A stretch of 7,343 nt of DNA from an uncultured Verrucomicrobiota bacterium (GTDB lineage: Bacteria > Verrucomicrobiota > Kiritimatiellia > RFP12 > UBA1067): contig CALCDB010000151.1 in the NCBI GenBank assembly GCA_937901395.1, positions 1 through 7,343 of the forward strand, read 5' to 3'. Position 1 is the stretch's first letter; the number at the start of each line of letters is the position of its first letter. Below the pieces are notes generated by a model. The model made no database searches, was not told the DNA's origin, and worked only from the letters and a program-made list of their open reading frames with translations. This document shows, piece after piece, positions 6,001-7,343 of the stretch. The position numbers and the translations under genes are program-made.

Positions 6001-7342
6001 TGCCACGCTCACCATCAATATGAATGCGAATAGCGCGTTCTTCATGACGTCGACGACGGTCTCCGGCACGGGTACGATTAAGGTCACTCAGGGTATCTTC
6101 TCGTCGGCGAATAATAATGGCACGGCTCCTGTCGTCAACGAGGGCGTCAAGGTCGTCGTCGATGGCGGCACGGTAAAGGCCGACAAGAACACCTTGACGA
6201 TCCATACGCTTGAGTACGTGAGCGGTTCGTTCGCGAGCAACGCCAATGCGGCGATAAAGGTTACGGGTACGCTTTCGGGCTCGTCGACCATTCCTCGCCT
6301 CACTCTTGGCAATGGCGCGACGATTCCGGTGACGAGCGAGATTACCGTCTCGAGCGCGCTTACGCTTGACGGATCCATTGTAATTGATCTCGGTGCTACT
6401 GGCAGCGGCAACTTCCGCGTCATCACCGCGCCGACTGGCTACGTGTGGGAAACCTCCAATGTCACGCTGTCCGGTTCGGATATTACCGATTGGAATGTCA
6501 GCGCGGAAGGCACGACGCTCGTCGTCAGCAAGCTCCCGCTCGATGCGACAGTCGATGATGCCGACGGCTACAACTTCGGTGAGAAGATTATCGAAGTCGA
6601 TGTCAAGAAGATTGACCCGACCCTTAAGGGTACGCAGATCAAGGTAGTGACGTCCGATAAGAGCGGCACTCAGGTCGGCGAAGCGACGCTCTTCCCGATT
6701 GATGGCAAGAAGGATAAATATCAGGTTGTGATTGGCGGACTCACCGCTGGTGAGACCTATAACTTCAAAGTCACCTTCGTGGATAGCAAGGGTGACCAGA
6801 TCGATCAGTCTAAGGAGGCGAATCTTAAGAATATCGCCGTTGGTACGCTTATTGAAGGCGAGGATATCTTCTCGGCCGATGCGAGCAAGGAAGCGGGTCT
6901 ACGTGAGGTTGGCGGCGAGTGGACGGCGGAGCAGACCATCACCGATGGCAAATATGTCATCGACGATGAAACGGCGAGTGTGTTCAATGTAACGGCGGAT
7001 GATCCGGAAGGCAACTTCACGGTTGACCCCAGACCTATCGACTATAAGAACGTGAAATGCAATCCCATTGAAAAACTCGTTTTCAGCAAGATTATGTATT
7101 CACAACAAAAACGCTATGAAGAACAAATGACGGCAGTCGGTCTTAAAGATGCAAACGCATTCACCTGCACTTGCTATCTCCCCGAAGTCGGCAACACACC
7201 GAAGAAAGGCGACATCCTTTCTTGGGCAGAAAGTTCCGCAGTCGTATTTGCAAACTCTGTTCTTGGCGCAAGATGCAACAGAAATAGTGGAATTATTGAT
7301 CTTATGGGTAGTGTTGTGGGCTTTGTTCCTTACTTTGGTCTT
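2..7342 (+). CDS. Giant beta-solenoid, PATR-repeat surface/secreted protein, partial at both ends, running in frame into an aconitase X fragment
   Basis: A single stop-free frame of about 2,447 codons crosses the whole window; both true ends lie outside, and the first in-frame ATG (base 11) has no reason to be the start because the frame is open upstream. Residues 1 to about 2339 are low in Cys and rich in Gly/Thr/Asn/Asp, with alternating hydrophobic-polar strands and recurring 'GxGTLxL' turns, as in beta-solenoid adhesins and autotransporter-associated repeat proteins. Visible modules: N-terminal beta-sandwich (168-309), two 'WTGTVW' modules (473-589, 1124-1236), two 'W-G...NW' modules (1386-1441, 1755-1817), five PATR-like motifs, and an FN3-like domain (2195-2279). 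Residues 2340-2447 are aconitase X. No signal peptide, transmembrane segment, PEP-CTERM or autotransporter barrel is visible, so surface location is inferred from family style. The exact role (adhesion, glycan binding, matrix) is unknown. Codon use favours AAG, CGT/CGC, GGC/GGT and ACG until base ~7019. Confidence 0.9.
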   Translation, partial: MAAMNEMDAGDIYSPNSLEVNIATISGTPTGFFGWVENATAYFAKKSNSISLKTGARTIKDNDNQPWATSILSTDASVGGFPVAGKFWNNTKISNGNQAEVKDYMLLTDGNGNLTEVAVAYRAHNTYYAKYSGAMESGNMRLTGSYLDDNQESKDTQYTISESSQPGVTIPGGSVTLPKAPNARGWQFEVSNIPYEMYDLYVYIASDVQDNVDNANSHLYACPVVISCDGEKWTYYAGPSKATDNDSWEAYGWAHANNVVEGKNYIRFRISKNSTGLDDISTIHITHGTRNTGANKRLGLAGIQIVEIDDDGVRDRVVSAEEIQSWHDEKAWSKKKGDGTELVDWTDSDETTPITARIDASEIQAITMDDDAVVNKLVISGSAETFTIEGDGELTATTIDATDFTGNIVFDAPVTGALSLGENAKLVVEIDDGEEVSVDNLLPAGLTIASGNITIIGSGTLVCDGKVPDAYATSLQNSTWTGTVWIKNILVPDVKNLTQFGHYKNTGSKVCLTGVRGWLNNGSQGVEFELKDETVEEVKVLGLEIQDSSGDYKYVFPKFAGTGSFKAATISTESAAYIVTDVSEFNGALLSTAGTLRKEGHASDGAATNPRPIFVGYENDSEVTAGTDSLIDIKSGTTVNAGCGWQASSVVFGETLTVKGAIGDVLVSGVTTAPTAIPALTDVTGQPSMTLKYENNTIVLAQAAASFNGKGYATLAEAITAANAATGDEATITVYTSIPAEDALTINVDEDKTITLEGVNGACVCNGTVTKTGAGTLVLNGPISYVDAYNKFEPTISAGTLVLKDGAIASSYLTVHEENLTIASDAVLEFNVDEDFTLVGGFGNSEIAPGTVRKSGTGKMTLYMDAFATFEGTIDVVGGYIDTFGYDMTINCILKVSGTSYLDVTSDNNIVILGANAILDLSNIADERDEAVVKGNLKMAEGTAIVFAENQEALLCNGALTIGEEAITGDTTVQDMSIFVDGQEYIADLGIAVAEGESGAKLYTVSYSNATPIIRITTDGMSASDLNAALEAAGEGTKVCFDDGATLTLDENVEDVDLVILGTANIDGEGTISAATIAAAGKTIDLGEDVTFVPATPSELSTTTITGEGTIVYDGALPGSESSSYQAADWTGTVWLKNYNYQRFDFGALGHSGSKVKLTHIWGFSPNDATSGANPEIVLVDDESNVALEINDGHGGSKYFFRKLSGDGTFKTSGSQGTNSQYRFYDVSGFEGTFALNGNNKRVVIGTGSTDAGNGQILIDNTATVAIPAGKTWSANNGIKVDGTITGAGILGSNTTFGNGATIDASAAQLTVEANKTLTFGSSLTVKLASAPTEDAPVKFLNGSFTEQTFDTALTVVVNDQPAEGDFAIKQDADGVWAIANTEVVWTGAGENRNWSNPANWQGSVVPAAGRNVVIDVGEATDYSIIIDSDTAAIGSLTVTGAGVVFSGTGTINGPITFTTKKIAGSLKAVGDVTFTSAPGLQLDFSAAMEVTGNLMFDRNEPLNFNTGTAITVSGDMTITSAGGNNSTVFKAGTITVAGTLATKGARNMYSRYYFGDGSSSNDTMMIIANKIDANSNGTAIDAYQLKKGATIKVGAGGFDLYGRQEPAATFSFAGGTYVATATSSFSASVYNSTVDSTIEVVDGATLTINNSGKDFGQAGKKITKTGTGTLKFAGKVLTAIDVTAGAVEMTAGDEAGVTVSEGADLYLKVTAEQKEAGYTSTATIPTGTNIYFILPNGTVVEGVGKILPPKTIVWIGADQGSWDEPSNWSPAVVPLVDSNVSFAGEGEGTITIKISDGTRTIEGVSFNSSKNITIDGVVNVTGAITKDGTGTLAINLGADNSNAIAVTAGALEVNVPANTTRVLSGAITGSGKIVKSGEGALHINRANNTSFTGSWDVQGGDLKGLAEKWYGADNNNTPIVLTVNDGATLHLANMGDCAYSLVCNGGTVNNDGTVTGSRYTMGCRQAKNITINGDTTFTGNQFGLLASSYGATTLTFNDNATLTINMNANSAFFMTSTTVSGTGTIKVTQGIFSSANNNGTAPVVNEGVKVVVDGGTVKADKNTLTIHTLEYVSGSFASNANAAIKVTGTLSGSSTIPRLTLGNGATIPVTSEITVSSALTLDGSIVIDLGATGSGNFRVITAPTGYVWETSNVTLSGSDITDWNVSAEGTTLVVSKLPLDATVDDADGYNFGEKIIEVDVKKIDPTLKGTQIKVVTSDKSGTQVGEATLFPIDGKKDKYQVVIGGLTAGETYNFKVTFVDSKGDQIDQSKEANLKNIAVGTLIEGEDIFSADASKEAGLREVGGEWTAEQTITDGKYVIDDETASVFNVTADDPEGNFTVDPRPIDYKNVKCNPIEKLVFSKIMYSQQKRYEEQMTAVGLKDANAFTCTCYLPEVGNTPKKGDILSWAESSAVVFANSVLGARCNRNSGIIDLMGSVVGFVPYFGL
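503..928 (+). other. N-terminal beta-sandwich-like domain of the giant protein
   Basis: Residues about 168-309 form a compact region distinct from the solenoid. It opens with 'IPGGSVTLPKAP', followed by 'WQFEVSNIPYEMYDLYVYIA', a strand pair 'VVISCDGEKWTYYAG', then 'NYIRFRIS' and a closing strand 'LAGIQIVEID'. The 'IPY..YDLYVY' core with a later 'G.KWTYYAG' hairpin and an 'AGIQIVEI' final strand looks like a jelly-roll or galactose-binding-like fold that I associate with large proteins of Verrucomicrobiota and relatives. A carbohydrate-binding role is only a guess, and no catalytic residues are evident. The preceding residues 1-167 are also beta-rich but carry no motif I can name. Confidence 0.45.
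956..1417 (+). other. First beta-solenoid-like stretch
   Basis: After a Trp-containing, Lys-rich linker ('SAEEIQSWHDEKAWSKKK', then 'LVDWTDSDETTP') the sequence settles into short alternating strands separated by Gly/Asp turns, such as 'NKLVISGSAETFTIEGDG', 'GNIVFDAPVTGALSLGE' and 'ITIIGSGTLVC'. This is typical of right-handed solenoid or PATR-type passenger sequence. The Trp linker may be a degenerate counterpart of the later 'W...NW' modules that head the solenoid blocks at 4157 and 5264. No enzyme motif is seen. Confidence 0.5.
1418..1768 (+). repeat. 'WTGTVW' module, copy 1
   Basis: Residues 473-589. The copy begins with 'STWTGTVWIKN', continues through 'FGHYKNTGSKVCLTGVRGW', an 'EFELKDE' strand, 'YKYVFPKFAGTGSFK', and ends with 'YIVTDVSEFNGAL'. 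The same order of landmarks appears in copy 2 at 3371-3709: WTGTVW, FG, GSKV-LT, E-x-L-x-D, KY-F, G-G-(S/T)FK, DVS-F-G. I infer one folded domain of about 110-117 residues, probably beta-sandwich or lectin-like, duplicated inside the protein. I know no function for it. Confidence 0.7.
1769..2116 (+). other. Beta-rich stretch after WTGTVW copy 1
   Basis: Residues about 590-705 follow the first 'WTGTVW' module and have alternating strand patterns ('SLIDIKSGTTVNAG', 'SSVVFGETLTVKGAIGDVLV', 'MTLKYENNTIVLAQ') ending in an Ala-rich segment. The pattern resembles the closing strands of a solenoid block before the next block begins. No named motif or catalytic signature is visible. Confidence 0.4.
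2117..2278 (+). other. 'YATLAEAI' segment introducing a solenoid block
   Basis: Residues 706-759 read 'SFNGKGYATLAEAITAANAA', then a strand 'ATITVYTSIP' and 'LTINVDEDKTITLEG'. A short helix of the type 'Y-x-T-L-x-E-A-(I/V)-x-A-A' followed by 'T(I/V)-x-(V/L)' is a common entry motif to parallel beta-helices in large bacterial surface proteins. A weaker version occurs at 3056-3217. The role is presumably structural: the helix caps the start of a solenoid. Confidence 0.5.
2306..2425 (+). repeat. PATR-like autotransporter-associated beta-strand motif 1
   Basis: Residues 769-808 start with 'VTKTGAGTLVLNG' and close with 'ISAGTLVLKDGAI'. This is the classic layout of a K-x-G-x-G-x-L-x-L strand, a variable loop and a G-x-L-x-(V/L) strand of the autotransporter-associated beta-strand repeat. 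It is the best match to that pattern in the window. Confidence 0.75.
2552..2644 (+). repeat. PATR-like motif 2 (degenerate)
   Basis: Residues 851-881 read 'TVRKSGTGKMTLYMDA', then 'FEGTIDVVGGYI'. The K-x-G-x-G-x-(L/M)-x-L strand and the 'F-x-G-x-(I/V)-x-V-x-G-G' return strand are both present, with Met replacing the usual Leu. Confidence 0.6.
3056..3217 (+). other. Second helix-plus-strand solenoid entry segment
   Basis: Residues 1019-1072 read 'DGMSASDLNAALEAAGEG', then 'TKVCFDDGATLTLDENV' and 'LVILGTANIDGEGTI'. A short Ala/Leu-rich helix followed by parallel-beta-helix-like strands mirrors the segment at 2117-2278, although the defining Tyr and Glu positions are not conserved. It lies about 150 bases before the second 'WTGTVW' module. 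Confidence 0.4.
3371..3709 (+). repeat. 'WTGTVW' module, copy 2
   Basis: Residues 1124-1236 begin with 'ADWTGTVWLKN', continue with 'FDFGALGHSGSKVKLTHIWG', 'EIVLVDDES', 'SKYFFRKLSGDGTFK', and end with 'YRFYDVSGFEGTF'. Landmark spacing matches copy 1 (1418-1768) almost throughout, with small length changes in the loops. The two copies are clearly diverged (I judge well under half identical), so the duplication is old or the modules were gained separately. Confidence 0.7.
3710..4150 (+). other. Beta-solenoid stretch after WTGTVW copy 2
   Basis: Residues 1237-1383 carry 'RVVIGTGSTDAGNGQILIDN', 'GIKVDGTITGAGILGS', 'ATIDASAAQLTVEANKTLTF' and 'SLTVKLAS', with repeated G-x-(I/L) turns. They end in 'LTVVVNDQ' and 'IKQDADGVWAIAN', the kind of short closing strand set that precedes the next Trp module at 4157. 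Function is presumed structural. Confidence 0.45.
4157..4324 (+). repeat. 'W-G...NWSNPANW' module, copy 1
   Basis: Residues 1386-1441 read 'WTGAGENRNWSNPANWQG', then 'VVPAAGRNVVIDVGEA' and 'IGSLTVTGAGVVFSG'. The W-x-G-x(n)-W-x-x-P-x-N-W followed by V-V-P is a recurrent block-head motif in large PEP-CTERM and PATR-type proteins of Planctomycetes and Verrucomicrobiota. It leads into the solenoid stretch up to about 4980. The second copy is at 5264-5452. Confidence 0.7.
4325..4981 (+). other. Solenoid stretch with altered codon use
   Basis: Residues 1442-1660 keep a strand-turn rhythm ('GTINGPITFTTKKIAGSLKA', 'AITVSGDMTIT', 'AGTITVAGTLATKGA', 'ATIKVGAGGFDLYG', 'STIEVVDGATLTINNSG'). The middle part has Tyr/Arg-rich loops around 'MYSRYYFGDGSS'. 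GGA glycine codons, the rare TTA (4442) and AGA (4640) are concentrated here compared with flanking blocks. No catalytic motif is seen. Confidence 0.45.
4982..5071 (+). repeat. PATR-like motif 3
   Basis: Residues 1661-1690 read 'KKITKTGTGTLKFAG', then 'IDVTAGAVEM'. The K-x-G-x-G-x-L-x-(L/F) strand and the G-A-(V/L)-E return strand fit the autotransporter-associated repeat, here in a short version with little loop between the strands. Confidence 0.7.
5264..5452 (+). repeat. 'W-G...DEPSNW' module, copy 2
   Basis: Residues 1755-1817 read 'WIGADQGSWDEPSNWSP', then 'VVPLVDSNVSFAGEG' and 'IEGVSFNSSKNITIDG'. It matches the module at 4157: W-x-G, W-x-x-P-x-N-W, V-V-P, then a hydrophobic strand after a D/N-x-V. 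It follows the short closing strand 'NIYFILPNGTVVEGVGKILP', so block boundaries are clear at this point. Confidence 0.7.
5474..5563 (+). repeat. PATR-like motif 4
   Basis: Residues 1825-1854 read 'ITKDGTGTLAINLG', then 'IAVTAGALEV'. This is a standard K-x-G-x-G-x-L-x-(I/L) strand followed by the G-x-L-x-V return strand, directly after the second Trp module. Confidence 0.7.
5618..5716 (+). repeat. PATR-like motif 5
   Basis: Residues 1873-1905 read 'KIVKSGEGALHINRANN', then 'FTGSWDVQGGDLKG'. The K-x-G-x-G-x-L-x-(I/L)-x(n)-N-x-(F/Y)-x-G-x-(W/T)-x-(V/I)-x-x-G-x-L pattern is complete. It is the copy with the most canonical loop ('NNTSFTGSWDV'). Confidence 0.75.
5717..6583 (+). other. Last solenoid stretch before the FN3-like domain
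   Basis: Residues 1906-2194 continue the strand-turn pattern with segments such as 'VLTVNDGATLHLANMG', 'SLVCNGGTVNNDGTVTG', 'NITINGDTTFTGN', 'TLTFNDNATLTINMN', 'TVSGTGTIKVTQG' and 'ALTLDGSIVIDLG'. It ends with 'WNVSAEGTTLVVSKLPL', a closing strand seen at the end of many PATR-type passengers. It is presumably an elongated stalk; no catalytic signature is seen. Confidence 0.5.
6584..6838 (+). other. Fibronectin type III-like domain
   Basis: Residues 2195-2279 contain an opening strand 'KIIEVDVKKIDPTLKGTQIK', 'EATLFPIDGKKDKYQVVIGG', then 'LTAGETYNFKVTFVDSKGD'. The 'V-x-I-x-G-L-x-A-G-x-x-Y-x-F-x-V-x-(F/A)-x-(D/N)-x-x-G' core is the usual FN3 E-F-G strand signature. In this protein it marks the shift from solenoid stalk to C-terminal part. 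The following segment (to 7018) includes 'LREVGGEWTAEQTITDGKYV' and 'FNVTADDPEGNF', a beta-rich piece that I believe normally continues further in such proteins. Confidence 0.55.
6839..7018 (+). other. Truncated C-terminal segment of the giant protein
   Basis: Residues 2280-2339 read 'VGTLIEGEDIFSADASKEAG', then 'GEWTAEQTITDGKYVIDDE' and 'FNVTADDPEGNF'. G+C and codon use are still those of the adhesin (AAG, CGT, GCG). The segment stops mid-strand where aconitase X sequence begins, so whatever follows in the intact gene (more domains or an anchor) is absent here. Confidence 0.5.
7019..7342 (+). other. Aconitase X (AcnX, formerly DUF521) catalytic-domain fragment, truncated at both ends
   Basis: Residues 2340-2447 of the open frame match the AcnX hydro-lyase family: a 'TVDPRPIDYKNVKCNP' lead-in, an amphipathic 'MYSQQKRYEEQM' helix, FTCTCYLPEVGN (Cys at residues 2389 and 2391), then SWAESSAV (Glu 2410), FANSVLGARCNRN, GIIDLMG and VPYFGL at the window edge. 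Family knowledge: AcnX enzymes are cytoplasmic Fe-S dehydratases. Characterised members are the archaeal phosphomevalonate dehydratase of a modified mevalonate pathway and the bacterial cis-3-hydroxy-L-proline dehydratase. The conserved Cys-containing motif contributes to cluster or substrate binding, and the small swivelling domain is either fused or encoded separately. Here several tens of N-terminal residues are missing, there is no start codon or ribosome site, and the C-terminal part runs off the window. Substrate cannot be assigned. Lower G+C and AGA-rich arginine codons mark it as foreign to the upstream sequence. Confidence 0.92.
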
Positions 7343-7343
7343 T

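Noticed and set aside
4682..6205. A 507-codon open frame on the minus strand
   Set aside because: Same phase as the sense codons and ends at the sense TCA codon at 4682. The translation is low-complexity and Arg/Asp/Asn-rich, so it is a codon-bias shadow.
7019..7342. A separate aconitase X gene with its own start
   Set aside because: The domain's leading residues are coded without any start codon or ribosome site, and the enzyme's N-terminal part is absent, so it is only a fragment joined in frame.

Overview
The window is one uninterrupted open reading frame on the + strand. It occupies frame 2, from base 2 to base 7342 (about 2,447 codons), and is open at both ends. I see no start codon context, intergenic gap, RNA gene, promoter or terminator. 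The translation is the basis for every call below.

Bases 2 to about 7018 encode most of a giant, repetitive, probably secreted or surface-exposed protein. It is rich in Gly, Thr, Asp, Asn and Ala and very poor in Cys. In order it holds: an N-terminal beta-rich region with a probable beta-sandwich (to ~930); beta-solenoid-like sequence; a 'WTGTVW' module (1418-1768); a helix-like 'ATLAEA' segment and two autotransporter-associated beta-strand (PATR-like) motifs (2117-2644); a second copy of the 'WTGTVW' module (3371-3709); two 'W-G-...-NW-...-VVP' modules (4157 and 5264), each heading a further solenoid stretch with PATR-like motifs; a fibronectin-III-like domain (6584-6838); and a short C-terminal segment (6839-7018). 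This style of protein is typical of uncultured Verrucomicrobiota/Kiritimatiellota/Lentisphaerota genomes from gut or anaerobic environments. That assignment is an inference from architecture, not a database match.

From about base 7019 to the end, still in the same frame, the protein abruptly becomes an internal piece of a cytoplasmic enzyme of the aconitase X family (AcnX, formerly DUF521). The family hallmarks FTCTCYLPEVGN and SWAESSAV...ANSVLGARCNRN are unmistakable. G+C and codon use change at the same place. The enzyme lacks its own N-terminus and start codon, and the adhesin lacks its own C-terminus and any anchor. The simplest reading is a chimeric junction, either an assembly artefact or a recent rearrangement, rather than a working fusion. 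It is the most notable thing in the window.

The long minus-strand open frames (for example 842-4114) share codon boundaries with the sense frame. They exist only because the sense gene almost never uses TTA, CTA or TCA, so I do not call them genes.
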